From NCBI GenBank assembly GCA_018402445.1, contig JAGYIT010000004.1, forward strand, positions 1 through 64,000: a stretch of 64,000 bases of DNA, read 5' to 3'. The first letter of the stretch is position 1, and every line of letters starts with the position of its first letter. Of the stretch, positions 35,978 to 45,075 are shown in pieces. Source of the DNA: Akkermansiaceae bacterium. Its GTDB lineage: Bacteria; Verrucomicrobiota; Verrucomicrobiia; Verrucomicrobiales; Akkermansiaceae. The translations under genes and the position numbers were made by a program. The notes under the pieces are model-generated. The model saw only the letters and a program-made list of their open reading frames with translations. It did not search any database and was not told where the DNA came from.

Positions 35978-37984
35978 TTATTGCACAATCTCCACCGGCG
36001 CATCCGGCAAAGCTTTCATAAACGCGCTGCCATAGCGTTTCGTGAGGATGCGGTTGTCTAAGATGCAGACGAGGCCGCTGTCGCGCTTCGTGCGGATCAG
36101 GCGACCCACGCCTTGGCGAAGTTTCAGGATCGCCTCGGGGACGGAGTATTCCATGAACGGATTTCCGCCCGCGGCCTCGATCGCCTCCAGCCGCGAGGCG
36201 GTGAGCGGATGATCCGGCACCGCGAAGGGCAGCCGCGTGACCACCACATTCGAGAGCGCCTCGCCCGGCACGTCCACGCCCGTCCAGAAGCTGTCCGTCC
36301 CGAAAAGCACGCTGTCGAGATCCTCGCGGAACTCCTGCAACATCGTGTGCCGCGGCATCCCCTCCCCTTGCATCAGCAGCCGCCAGCCCTTGTTCTTGAA
36401 ATACTTTTCACAGCGCTGCGCCGCGTCGCGCATCGTGCGGTAGCTGGTGAAAAGCACGAAGGCCCGCCCGTCGCTTTCCGTGACCGCGTCCATGATCCCC
36501 TTCGCCATCAGCTCGTCGTATCTCGGCGTGTTCGGCTCCGGCACCGACTTGTAGATGCGGATCTTCATCTGGGATTTGTAATCGAATGGACTGCCCACGC
36601 TAAGCGCCCGCGCCGATTCAGCGCCGACGCGTTTCCTGAAATAACCGAGCTCCGGATCGCCCACACCGAGCGTCGCGCTGGTCATCACCACCGATTTTTT
36701 TCCGGAAAACAGCAGCGGGCGCAGGCGGTCGGCCACGTTGATCGGCGCGCCGTGGCAACTGTAATTCGTCTCCTCGCGCCCGCTCCGCTCCACCCAATAC
36801 ACGCAGCCCTCGTCTTTCTGATCGAGGAACTCGCCCACCGCGCCGTGTGTCTCGCGCAGCTTGCGTGCGGCGTCCATGAGCTCGTTTTTCGAAGGCTCGT
36901 TCTCGGTCGCATCGGCCAGCTCGGAAAGCTCATCGCTCAGCTCCAGCAGAGGCGCGGCGAGGCAATTCTCGACCAACTCCGGCCGCCGCACGCGGAATTC
37001 CTTCGACCAATCGCCGAAGCTGGCCGCATCGCCCACCGATCCGAAAAATTTCTCCACCGCCACCAAACCCCGCTCCACCGCCAGCATTGGAGCGGCCTTG
37101 CGGTAGGCTTTGAGGATGCCCTTCCGCGTCCTGGGGTTGTAGAGCCGCTGGAGATCAAAACGCAGCCCCGCCTGGGTGATGCGCAGCCCGAGCTGCACCG
37201 CCGCGACCTGTTCCACGGTGTGCGCCTCGTCCATCACCGCGAAGTCGTTCGGGAAAAGGAAGCCGTGCATCTTCTCGCCCTCCGGCACATCGTCCTCCAG
37301 CTCGCCGGTATTGAGCAGCGCGAAGAACAGGGTGTGGTTCACCACCACCAGTTTCGCGTCCGCCGCCGCCTTGCGGGCTTCCTGGAAAAAGCAGTTTCCC
37401 TTCGGCCCGCAATACCGCTGCGTGCAGGAATGCGCCTCGCTGCAAACCTGCAGCCAGACCTTGTTCGTCGGCTGGAAAGGCATCCCGCTCAGCGTGCCGT
37501 CGCGCGTGCTCTCCGCCCAGGTTCGGATGCGGCCCAGCTCCTCGCTCTCGCTGGTCGTGAAAAGATCCGCCGCCTGCTCCCACGCCCGCCTCAGCCGCGC
37601 CGGGCACAGGTAATTCCCCCTCCCTTTCAGCAACACAGCCGGCAACTCCTCGCCGAGGATATTGCGCACGATGGGGATGTCTTTCCGGACAAGCTGCTCC
37701 TGGAGATTGATCGTGTGGGTGGAGATCACGCCCTTGCGCCCCGTCTCCAGCGCGAACTTCGCGGCCGGCACCAGATACGCCAGCGACTTGCCCACGCCCG
37801 TCCCCGCCTCCGCCACCAGCGGCCGACCCTCCGTGAAACTCTCCGCCACCGCCACCGCCAGCAACTCCTGTTCCCGTCGGTATTCGAAATCCTTCGAGGC
37901 CGAAAGCGCCCCCTTCGCCGAGAACACCCCGCGCACCCTCTCCGCCAACCCCGCACCGCCACCGCTCTCAGAAACCGAAATCAT
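35978..37984 (-). CDS. DinG/XPD-type ATP-dependent DNA helicase
   Basis: 668 residues of superfamily 2 helicase with an iron-sulfur cluster. Walker A VAEAGTGVGKSLAYLVP at about 57-73, DEAH box VMDEAHTVEQ, and motif VI-like GVGRLIRTKRDSG. Four FeS cysteines lie between motifs I and II: NYLCPARL, then VCSEAHSCTQRYCGPKGNCFF pattern (Cys-rich region given as CSEAHSC and CGPKGNC). It unwinds 5'-3', R-loops and damaged DNA in related proteins (DinG, YoaA). The best match is the DinG/YoaA clade. Upstream gene start lies opposite the Minf_1886 gene region. Confidence 0.93.
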   Translation of the reverse strand: MISVSESGGGAGLAERVRGVFSAKGALSASKDFEYRREQELLAVAVAESFTEGRPLVAEAGTGVGKSLAYLVPAAKFALETGRKGVISTHTINLQEQLVRKDIPIVRNILGEELPAVLLKGRGNYLCPARLRRAWEQAADLFTTSESEELGRIRTWAESTRDGTLSGMPFQPTNKVWLQVCSEAHSCTQRYCGPKGNCFFQEARKAAADAKLVVVNHTLFFALLNTGELEDDVPEGEKMHGFLFPNDFAVMDEAHTVEQVAAVQLGLRITQAGLRFDLQRLYNPRTRKGILKAYRKAAPMLAVERGLVAVEKFFGSVGDAASFGDWSKEFRVRRPELVENCLAAPLLELSDELSELADATENEPSKNELMDAARKLRETHGAVGEFLDQKDEGCVYWVERSGREETNYSCHGAPINVADRLRPLLFSGKKSVVMTSATLGVGDPELGYFRKRVGAESARALSVGSPFDYKSQMKIRIYKSVPEPNTPRYDELMAKGIMDAVTESDGRAFVLFTSYRTMRDAAQRCEKYFKNKGWRLLMQGEGMPRHTMLQEFREDLDSVLFGTDSFWTGVDVPGEALSNVVVTRLPFAVPDHPLTASRLEAIEAAGGNPFMEYSVPEAILKLRQGVGRLIRTKRDSGLVCILDNRILTKRYGSAFMKALPDAPVEIVQ

Positions 37985-38120
37985 CCGCGCGCAGCATCAC
38001 CAATCCAGAGTCACTGCGCAAGGACGGCATCGCGGAGGGCTCCACCGCCTCAGGGTTTATTGGAAACACTTCACTCCGCGTTACCCATCCATGGTGTCCG
38101 TGGTTTCGCTTCGCAGGACA

Positions 38121-38528
38121 TCACACTTTCCCGGCCAACTCGCGCCCTACGGGCAGGAACGGCTCTCTGAGTGCCTTGTGGAAATCGAAGACGGCGGCGA
38201 AGTCTTCGGGTTTATCGGATTCTTGCCGGCCGAACACCTGCTCCTCGATGAGGAGGAAGACCATGTTGCCGACATCGCGGCATTCGGTTATGCCCCACTC
38301 GTCCATGAGCGTGGCGGCCATCGGGCCGAATTGCTCGAGCGCGAGATCACGAAAGCCCTCGAGCAATTCTTTACCGCTGACATGGCGGCCTTTCCCACCG
38401 GTTTCCTCCATGACCCGCTTCAGCGTGAAATCCAGCGATTCCTTGAGGAAAAAGTAGGCGTGCCCGTCGTAGCGACTCTCGCGGCGAATGATCGATGAGA
38501 CGGATTGCTCGAACTGGACGGCTTGCAT
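38121..38528 (-). CDS. Minf_1886 family protein
   Basis: 135 residues from ATG at 38528. MQAVQFEQSVSSIIRRESRY, DGHAYFFLKESLDFTLKR, HVSGKELLEGFRDLALEQFG, MDEWGITECRDVGNMVFLLI and DFHKALREPF follow the Minf_1886 family pattern (R-Y-x-x-x-A-Y-x-F-x-x-E-x-L-x-F; HVSGxELLEGxRxxAxxxFGP). This small cytoplasmic family is found mainly in Verrucomicrobia, Planctomycetes and relatives; its function is unknown. Frames upstream of 38528 are open but do not match the family. Confidence 0.85.
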   Translation of the reverse strand: MQAVQFEQSVSSIIRRESRYDGHAYFFLKESLDFTLKRVMEETGGKGRHVSGKELLEGFRDLALEQFGPMAATLMDEWGITECRDVGNMVFLLIEEQVFGRQESDKPEDFAAVFDFHKALREPFLPVGRELAGKV

Positions 38529-38620
38529 GCGGCAGGTATGCCAAACCGCCCTCCGCCTGCCAAGCGCTTTCCCTCCCCGCTTGCGCAAGCTGCGCGAAAA
38601 GCCCATCCTAGCCCCGCACC

Positions 38621-40801
38621 ATGAAAACCGCCGCGCTCTTTCTAACAACCGCCCTCTGCACCATCGCCGCACCCACCGATGATTTCATCGCCGCCGCCAG
38701 CGCCAAACACGGAGCCTTGGGCGAAAAGGCCGCGCGGTTTCTCGTCGAGTATATGCCGACCGCCGACAAGGGAGTGCTCACCGCCGAATTTCTGTCAGAG
38801 AACCTCGACCTCGCGATGAAGGCGCGCGCTGACTTCCCGTGGGCGAATGATGTGCCGGAGGAAATTTTCCTCAATGACGTCCTGCCCTACGCCGTATTCG
38901 ACGAGCCGCGCGATCCATGGCGCGCCGATTTCCTAGAAAAAGCCGCTCCTCTCGTAAAGGACGCGAAGACCGCCTCCGAAGCTGCGCAGATCCTCAATCG
39001 CGATTTCTTCAAGCTCATCAACACCCACTACCATACCGAGCGGAAACGCACGAATCAATCACCGAAGGAGTCCATCGAGCAAGGCCGGGCGACCTGCACC
39101 GGCCTCTCGATCATCCTCGTCGATGCCTGCCGCGCCGTCGGGATACCAGCTCGCGCGGTCGGCACGCCGATGTGGTGGAACAAAAGCGGCAACCACACCT
39201 GGGTCGAGGTCTGGGACAAGGGCTGGCATTTCATGGGCGCGGACGAATACGACGCGAAAGGCCTCAACCACGGCTGGTTCATTGATCACGCGTCGAAGGC
39301 TCACGCTGACGATCCGATGCACGCCATCTACGCCACCTCATGGAAACGCGACGGCGGCATTTTCCCCATGGTCTGGTCGCCGCGCAGCGCATCCGTCGGC
39401 GGTGTGAACGTTACGGAAAGCTACGCCGTGAAAAACGCGCCCGCCGAAGTCACCATCGGCATCCGCTATTTCGAGGGCGACGTGCGTGCTGTTAGAAAAG
39501 GCTCGCTCACCTCCGAAGCGGGCTTCGTGCTAGGTGGTTTCGAAACGAAAGGCGGCACCGCCGATCTCAACGACACGCCCCGCCTCCCCGTCACGCCGGG
39601 GAAAAGCTACCGCCTTCGTTTCGAGATCGATGGCAAGGCGATGGAGTCCGCGCCCTTCACCGTGGGCGACAAGGACATTTTCGACACCCGCGTTTCCGAC
39701 CTCTCGCCCGCCCCCGATTTCAGCGACGAGGACGCGCCCCTTTCCGAAAAAGACGCCACCCGCGCCATCGCATTCACCTACGAGACGATGCTCGCCGAAC
39801 AGAAAGAGAAACGTGCGGCCGAGCTGAAAGCCAAGTCGTTCAACATGGGCGACAAGACGATGCGCTGGCTGGAGAAAACCTTCGGCGATGCCCCAGCGGA
39901 CGGGCGTTCCCTGTGGATCTCCATGCACGGCGGCGGCGAGGCGCCGGAGCGGGTCAACACCCAGCAGTGGCAAAACCAGATCCGCCTCTACGAACCGGAG
40001 GAAGGCATCTACATCGCGCCCCGCGCGCCCACCGACAAATGGAACATGTGGCACCAGGAGCACATCGACCCGATGTTCGCTTACCTCATCGAGAGCATGG
40101 TCGCGCTGCGCGGAGTGAATCCCGACAAGGTCTATCTCATGGGCTACTCGGCGGGCGGCGATGGCGTGTGGCAGGTCGCGCCGCGCATGGCGGATCGCTT
40201 TGCCGCCGCCGCGATGATGGCCGGCCACCCCAACGAGGCGCAACTTTTCGGCCTCCGCAACCTACCCTTCGCCATCTTCATGGGGGAAAAGGACACCGCC
40301 CACAAACGCAGCGAAGTCGCCGCGGCAAAGTCCGCAGAGCTCGCCGAGCTTCATAAGGCCGATCCCGGCGGATACGTCCACCTCTCCCGCATCTACCCCG
40401 GCCTCGGTCACTGGATGAACGGAAAAGACAAGGAAGGCGTGCCGTGGATGGCGAAGTTCACCCGCAACCCTTGGCCGCAGAAAATCGTGGGGTTCCAGGA
40501 CGATGTCATCCACCACCGCTTCTACTGGCTGCGCCTTCCCGAGGGCGGCGCCGTGAAGGATCAGAAAATCACCACCGAGATCGAGGGACGTAAGATCAAG
40601 CTCACCGGCGATGTGCCGCCCGGCACGCAGATCCTCCTTTCCGACAAGCTGATGGGTCTCGACAAACCCGTGGAAATTTCCATCAACGACAAAGCACCGT
40701 TCAGAGCGAACCCCACCCGCACCTTAGCGACAATACGAGCCTCCCTGAACGAGCGACTAGACCCGAGTGCCACGCCGACCGCCGTGATCGTCTGCCCCTG
40801 A
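38621..40801 (+). CDS. Secreted transglutaminase-like domain fused to alpha/beta hydrolase
   Basis: 726 residues with signal peptide MKTAALFLTTALCTIAA. Residues about 120-215 are a transglutaminase-like papain fold with the triad Cys159 (GRATCTGLS), His192 (GNHTWVEVW) and Asp208 (MGADEYD). A beta-sandwich-like linker (about 270-400) follows. Residues 425-600 are an esterase/peptidase-like alpha/beta hydrolase: LWISMHGGGEAPE, VYLMGYSAGGDGVW with Ser510, and GLGHWMNG with His597. All catalytic residues of both domains are present. It probably acts outside the cytoplasm on a protein or cell-wall substrate, but the reaction is unknown. A convergent L,D-transpeptidase gene follows 3 bases later. 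Confidence 0.85.
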   Translation: MKTAALFLTTALCTIAAPTDDFIAAASAKHGALGEKAARFLVEYMPTADKGVLTAEFLSENLDLAMKARADFPWANDVPEEIFLNDVLPYAVFDEPRDPWRADFLEKAAPLVKDAKTASEAAQILNRDFFKLINTHYHTERKRTNQSPKESIEQGRATCTGLSIILVDACRAVGIPARAVGTPMWWNKSGNHTWVEVWDKGWHFMGADEYDAKGLNHGWFIDHASKAHADDPMHAIYATSWKRDGGIFPMVWSPRSASVGGVNVTESYAVKNAPAEVTIGIRYFEGDVRAVRKGSLTSEAGFVLGGFETKGGTADLNDTPRLPVTPGKSYRLRFEIDGKAMESAPFTVGDKDIFDTRVSDLSPAPDFSDEDAPLSEKDATRAIAFTYETMLAEQKEKRAAELKAKSFNMGDKTMRWLEKTFGDAPADGRSLWISMHGGGEAPERVNTQQWQNQIRLYEPEEGIYIAPRAPTDKWNMWHQEHIDPMFAYLIESMVALRGVNPDKVYLMGYSAGGDGVWQVAPRMADRFAAAAMMAGHPNEAQLFGLRNLPFAIFMGEKDTAHKRSEVAAAKSAELAELHKADPGGYVHLSRIYPGLGHWMNGKDKEGVPWMAKFTRNPWPQKIVGFQDDVIHHRFYWLRLPEGGAVKDQKITTEIEGRKIKLTGDVPPGTQILLSDKLMGLDKPVEISINDKAPFRANPTRTLATIRASLNERLDPSATPTAVIVCP

Positions 40802-40803
40802 GG

Positions 40804-41424
40804 TCAGAACTCCCACATCTTACCCTTTTCGGCATCGGAGAAAACCTGCGGGCTCATCATGTAGGAATTCGGGGGATTGGGCAGTGGCGAGTCATCGAGA
40901 ACCGGCAGCTTCGCGCCGATCGTGGAGTCCCACGGCTTGTTCGTCGAAACGCTGACTGCGGTGCCGACTTTCGCCATATCGAAGACCTTGCGCGCCGAGT
41001 TCAGCGGCATGCGCACGCAGCCGTGGGTGCAGGGATAGGGTTTTATGAAACCCCAGTGCATCCCGTAAGCCGGGCTGTGGAACGACATCCAGTAGGTCAT
41101 CGGGTAACCCGCGCCCGGATTGCTGAAGCGACGGCGGTGGCGCGTCTTGCTGAGGATGCGGAACTCGCCCTTGGGGGTCGGCTTCGCGGTGGTGCCCACG
41201 GAGCACGGCGTGGCCAGCAGGACTACGTCCCCCTGCGTCACATAAAGCCGCTGCGCCGACGTGCTGATGTGGATCTTCACGGGAGCCGAGCCGGTCGGCT
41301 GCTTGACTTCCGGATCGAAGGAAAACGCGCTGCCCGGCGTCTTGAAGGGCACGGCGCAGGAGCTTAAGGCAATGGCGGCCGCAACGGTGGCGACGATAGA
41401 AGACAGCTTGGACATAGGGTTCAT
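40804..41424 (-). CDS. L,D-transpeptidase (YkuD family) lipoprotein
   Basis: 206 residues from ATG at 41424. Signal peptide with lipobox (AIALSSC). YkuD domain: IHISTSAQRLYVTQGD, GTTAKPTPKGEFRIL, WMSFHSPAYGMHWG and the catalytic HGCVRMP with Cys and His, followed by NSARKVFDMAKVGTAV. Makes 3-3 peptidoglycan cross-links or attaches proteins to the wall in the periplasm. Unlike the protein at 29980-30876, its active site is complete. An alternative start (MSKLSS) is at 41415; upstream in-frame codons to 41526 do not form part of the signal peptide. Confidence 0.92.
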   Translation of the reverse strand: MNPMSKLSSIVATVAAAIALSSCAVPFKTPGSAFSFDPEVKQPTGSAPVKIHISTSAQRLYVTQGDVVLLATPCSVGTTAKPTPKGEFRILSKTRHRRRFSNPGAGYPMTYWMSFHSPAYGMHWGFIKPYPCTHGCVRMPLNSARKVFDMAKVGTAVSVSTNKPWDSTIGAKLPVLDDSPLPNPPNSYMMSPQVFSDAEKGKMWEF

Positions 41425-41560
41425 GTTGACTATTTCATACCACTCTCCAAAAAATCGCGGAACAATCAACCCGCAATGCGCGGAAATTTCGTAACGTGCG
41501 GCGTTCGTCCACATTATCCTTCCCACCCCTATCCATGCCGTTTAATCCTTTTCGAAATCC

Positions 41561-41851
41561 ATGAGCAAACTACCCAGCGAGCAAACGAAACGGGATTACT
41601 GGAAGGCGAACCTCCGTTGGCTGGCCATCCTGCTGGGGATCTGGGCTTTCGTTTCCTTCGGCTGTGGCATCCTCTTCGTCGATTTCCTCGACCAGTTTAA
41701 ATTCCCCGGCACCAACCTTAACCTCGGTTTCTGGTTCGCCCAGCAGGGTAGCATCTATTGCTTCGTACTGCTGCTCGTCGCTTACGCGCGGGTGATGAAC
41801 CGCCTCGACCGCGAACTGCTCGAAGGCACCGGCGCCGAGGAAGGCTCCTGA
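41561..41851 (+). CDS. DUF4212 protein, small subunit of sodium:solute symporter
   Basis: 96 residues with two membrane helices: ANLRWLAILLGIWAFVSFGCGILF and FWFAQQGSIYCFVLLLVAYA (parts of). The RDYWKANLRW opening, GFWFAQQGS motif and YARxMNRLDRE end are those of DUF4212, nearly always found directly upstream of an SSF-type symporter of the VC_2705/ActP-like group. It likely assists assembly or function of the adjacent symporter, 25 bases downstream. Confidence 0.93.
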   Translation: MSKLPSEQTKRDYWKANLRWLAILLGIWAFVSFGCGILFVDFLDQFKFPGTNLNLGFWFAQQGSIYCFVLLLVAYARVMNRLDRELLEGTGAEEGS

Positions 41852-41876
41852 AATTTTTCCCCATCAAAACCCCACC

Positions 41877-43703
41877 ATGGACGTCACCACCTGGACTTAC
41901 CTGTTCGTAGGCCTCTCATTCGCCCTCTACATCGGCATCGCGATCTGGTCTCGCGCCGGCAACACCGGGGACTTTTACGTCGCCGGCGGCGGCGTCCCCA
42001 AGATCGCCAACGGCATGGCCACGGCGGCGGACTGGATGAGTGCCGCCTCCTTCATCTCCATGGCCGGGATGATCTCGGTGATGGGTCGCGACGGCGCGGT
42101 GTATCTGATGGGCTGGACGGGCGGATATGTGCTGTTAGCGCTGCTATTGGCGCCCTACTTGCGGCGCTTCGGGAAATTCACGGTGCCGGATTTCATCGGC
42201 GACCGCTACGACTCGCGAACGGCGCGCCTAGTGGCCGTGGTCTGCGCGATCTTCATCTCCTTCACCTACGTGGCCGGGCAGATGCGCGGGGTGGGCGTGG
42301 TCTTCTCACGTTTCCTTGAGGTGGACGTGAACACCGGAGTCATCATCGGCATGATCATCGTGCTTTTCTATGCGGTGCTCGGCGGCATGAAAGGGATCAC
42401 CTACACCCAAGTCGCTCAGTATTGCGTGCTGATTTTCGCCTACCTCGTCCCGGCGATTTTCATCTCCATCATGCTCACCGGCAACCCGATCCCGCAGATC
42501 GGCCTCGTATCCGACGCAGCCGGCGAATCCACGGGCCTCGTCCAGAAACTCGACGGGCTGAGCGAGGAACTCGGCTTCAAGGAATACTCCTCGGGTCACA
42601 TGCCGATGATCAACGTCTTCGCCATCACACTCGCGCTGATGGCGGGCACCGCGGGCTTGCCGCATGTCATCGTCCGTTTCTACACGGTGAAAAAAGTCAG
42701 CGACGCCCGCAAATCCGCGTTCTGGGCGCTGCTCTTCATCGCCATCCTCTACACCACCGCCCCCGCCATCGCCGTCTTCGCTCGGACTAACCTGCTCAAC
42801 ACCGTTTCCGAAAAATCCTACGCGGAGATGCCGACCTGGTTCAAGAAATGGGAGACGTCCGGCCTGGTCGCTTGGGTGGACAAGAACGGGGACGGAAAAA
42901 TCACCTACAACGGCAGCGGCAACGCGTTCGAGCGGCACCCGACGAAATCCAAGGTCGAGCCGGTGTTCGTTACTAACGACAAGGTGAACGAGAAAGGTTT
43001 CTCGGGCGAGCGAGTGCTACTCAACGAGCCGACGGACAACTCGAACGAACTCTACGTCGATCCCGACATCATCGTGCTGGCGAACCCCGAGATCGCTCAG
43101 CTCCCGGGCTGGGTCATCGGCCTCGTGGCCGCAGGCGGCTTGGCGGCGGCGCTCTCCACAGCGGCGGGCCTACTGCTAGTGATTTCCACCTCCATCGCGC
43201 ACGATCTTGTCAAACGGACGCTCAACCCCTCGATTTCCGACAAAGCCGAGCTGCTCCTCGCCCGCATCTCGGCGGGCGTGGCCGTGGTCATCGCCGGATA
43301 CTTCGGGATCAACCCGCCGGGCTTCGTCGCTGAGGTGGTCGCTTTCGCCTTTGGTCTCGCAGCCGCGTCGTTCTTCCCGGCCATCGTGCTGGGGATTTTC
43401 ACGAAACGCGTGAACCGCGCCGGAGCAATCGCGGGCATGGTGACCGGCATTGTTTTCACCGCCGCCTACATCTGGTATTTCACCCTCGCTCCCGCGGGCA
43501 TGAGGGGATCGCCGGACAACTACCTCTTCGGCATCAACCCGCAGGGTATCGGCACGGTCGGCATGGTGCTCAACTTCATCGTAGCCATCACTGTCTCGCT
43601 CTTCACCAAGCGCCCGCCGAAGCACATCGAGGAACTGGTGGACAGCGTCCGCTTCCCCCGCGCCGCACTCGGTCAGGTCGATGCCGGCCCGAGCCATCAC
43701 TGA
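41877..43703 (+). CDS. Sodium:solute symporter (SSF, VC_2705-like)
   Basis: 608 residues, about 13 membrane helices. Sodium-coupled uptake of a small carboxylate (acetate is the usual guess). SSF signatures: YVAGGGVPKIANGMATAADWMSAASF region, GLAAALSTAAGLLLVIS and ITYTQVAQYCVLIFAYLVPAIF. A soluble insert at about residues 310-395 contains DKNGDGKITYNGSG, an EF-hand-like loop, as in other VC_2705-type proteins. Paired with DUF4212 upstream. The next gene, a TIM-barrel isomerase, begins 4 bases later and may be cotranscribed. Confidence 0.93.
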   Translation: MDVTTWTYLFVGLSFALYIGIAIWSRAGNTGDFYVAGGGVPKIANGMATAADWMSAASFISMAGMISVMGRDGAVYLMGWTGGYVLLALLLAPYLRRFGKFTVPDFIGDRYDSRTARLVAVVCAIFISFTYVAGQMRGVGVVFSRFLEVDVNTGVIIGMIIVLFYAVLGGMKGITYTQVAQYCVLIFAYLVPAIFISIMLTGNPIPQIGLVSDAAGESTGLVQKLDGLSEELGFKEYSSGHMPMINVFAITLALMAGTAGLPHVIVRFYTVKKVSDARKSAFWALLFIAILYTTAPAIAVFARTNLLNTVSEKSYAEMPTWFKKWETSGLVAWVDKNGDGKITYNGSGNAFERHPTKSKVEPVFVTNDKVNEKGFSGERVLLNEPTDNSNELYVDPDIIVLANPEIAQLPGWVIGLVAAGGLAAALSTAAGLLLVISTSIAHDLVKRTLNPSISDKAELLLARISAGVAVVIAGYFGINPPGFVAEVVAFAFGLAAASFFPAIVLGIFTKRVNRAGAIAGMVTGIVFTAAYIWYFTLAPAGMRGSPDNYLFGINPQGIGTVGMVLNFIVAITVSLFTKRPPKHIEELVDSVRFPRAALGQVDAGPSHH

Positions 43704-43706
43704 GCC

Positions 43707-44633
43707 ATGCTCGCTTTCTCCACCTGCTGGAACAACAGCCGCCACACCGACGGCGAGACGATGATCGAGGAGATCCTCGGGCTGGGTTTCGACAACATCG
43801 AGCTATCACACGGGATGACGGTCGCCAAGATACCCGGCATTCGGAAAGCCTTCGCGGCGGGCATGTTCACCTGCTCCGGCGTCCACAACTATTTCCCCTC
43901 CCCCGTGGAGGTGATGATCGACGCGCCCGACGCCTACGAATACACCTCATACCGCCCCTTCGACCGGAAGCGGGCGATGGAGATGACCTTGAAAACCCTG
44001 GAGATCGCCGCCGAGTTCCAGGCACTTTACGTGGTGCTGCACATGGGTTCCGCGCCGATGGACACAGCGAAGTTGACCAAGCCGCTGACGAAAAAGGTGT
44101 CAGAAGGAAAACAGCGCGACGCCGATTACATCAAGGACAAGATCGCTTTCATCAGGAAACGTGAGAAACTCGCGCCCCTCTACTACCAACGCGCCATTGA
44201 GGCACTGGAGGAACTCGCCGCCAAAGCCGAGGAATACGGCGTTAAGCTCGCCGTAGAGTCGCGCTCGCGCTTCGAGGACATGCCCAACGAGCGCGAGATG
44301 GTAATGCTCCAGGAACATTTCAAGGACAATCCTTGGATCGGCTACTGGCACGACTTCGGCCACGTGCAGCTCAAGCACAACCTCGGCCTGCTCGACCACA
44401 GCGAGTGGCTAGCAACGATCGCACCGCATCTCATCGGCGGCCATGTCCACGACGTGCAATGGCCCGCCCGCGACCACCGCACACCCTTCACCGGCACGCT
44501 CGATTACGACGCGCTGCTCACTCATTTCCCGCAAGGCTGCCCGCTCGTCTGGGAACTCAGCCCCACCCGCGAGGCCGATGAGATCCGCGACTCGCTGGGG
44601 ATCTGGAAACGTAAATTCCCCCAGCGGAGTTGA
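43707..44633 (+). CDS. Sugar phosphate isomerase/epimerase (TIM barrel)
   Basis: 308 residues, MLAFSTCWNNSRHTDGETM. Xylose-isomerase-like TIM barrel with metal ligands in FDNIELSHGM, VVLHMGSAPMD, KLAVESRSRFED, GYWHDFGHVQLKHNLG and HLIGGHVHDVQWPARDH. Several histidines at strand ends fit a divalent-metal site. Closer to the group of AP-endonuclease-2-like isomerases than to IolE. Directly follows the symporter gene, suggesting a role with its substrate, unknown at present. Confidence 0.85.
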   Translation: MLAFSTCWNNSRHTDGETMIEEILGLGFDNIELSHGMTVAKIPGIRKAFAAGMFTCSGVHNYFPSPVEVMIDAPDAYEYTSYRPFDRKRAMEMTLKTLEIAAEFQALYVVLHMGSAPMDTAKLTKPLTKKVSEGKQRDADYIKDKIAFIRKREKLAPLYYQRAIEALEELAAKAEEYGVKLAVESRSRFEDMPNEREMVMLQEHFKDNPWIGYWHDFGHVQLKHNLGLLDHSEWLATIAPHLIGGHVHDVQWPARDHRTPFTGTLDYDALLTHFPQGCPLVWELSPTREADEIRDSLGIWKRKFPQRS

Positions 44634-45075
44634 GCACCTCGGATCAGAACGGCATGGTTATGCCAAAAACGAGGATCAACGCGTAAATGAGCTTGCAGGT
44701 GAAATGCAGGCCTTACTCAAAAGAAAAAAGTCGATCCACTTCTCGCAGCGGGCGATGAGTTACATCATCGCCGTAGCCGATGATTGTCACATACAGCAGG
44801 TCGGACATGACGAGATAAAGATGTTCCTGATCCACGTCCGCGGTCATGAGCGCTTGTCCAGACTACGCGGGCAGGAACTCGCCGTAGTTGCCCGTGAGGG
44901 CGATCTTACGCCTCCAGCTCGGCGGATAATCTCCAAAGGTGGTAGTTCCCAGCGTATCAATCTATTGCTCATGAAGCGTAACCTAAACGAATCCCGCCGG
45001 GACGGGAAGGAAACCGAAAACGTGGTGTCTGCCATATGAAAAAACGGGACGGCTGCACCACTCACCATGGCTTTG
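44634..45075. other. 442-bp gap, no firmly supported gene
   Basis: Several short frames are open but none resembles a family. The clearest is a 44-codon minus-strand frame (44847 to 44713) reading MTADVDQEHLYLVMSDLLYV to LFSFE, with a plausible hydrophobic stretch but no clear ribosome-binding site. Codon use in the gap is unlike neighbours and GC is lower, so this may be a degraded gene. Confidence 0.4.

Noticed and set aside
36113..38170. 685-codon plus-strand open frame
   Set aside because: Antisense to the DinG-type helicase with intact Walker, DEAH and FeS motifs; arginine/histidine-rich reading without family match.
44443..45039. Plus-strand frame running from the isomerase gene into the gap
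   Set aside because: Its first part is an alternate frame of the isomerase and the remainder resembles no protein.
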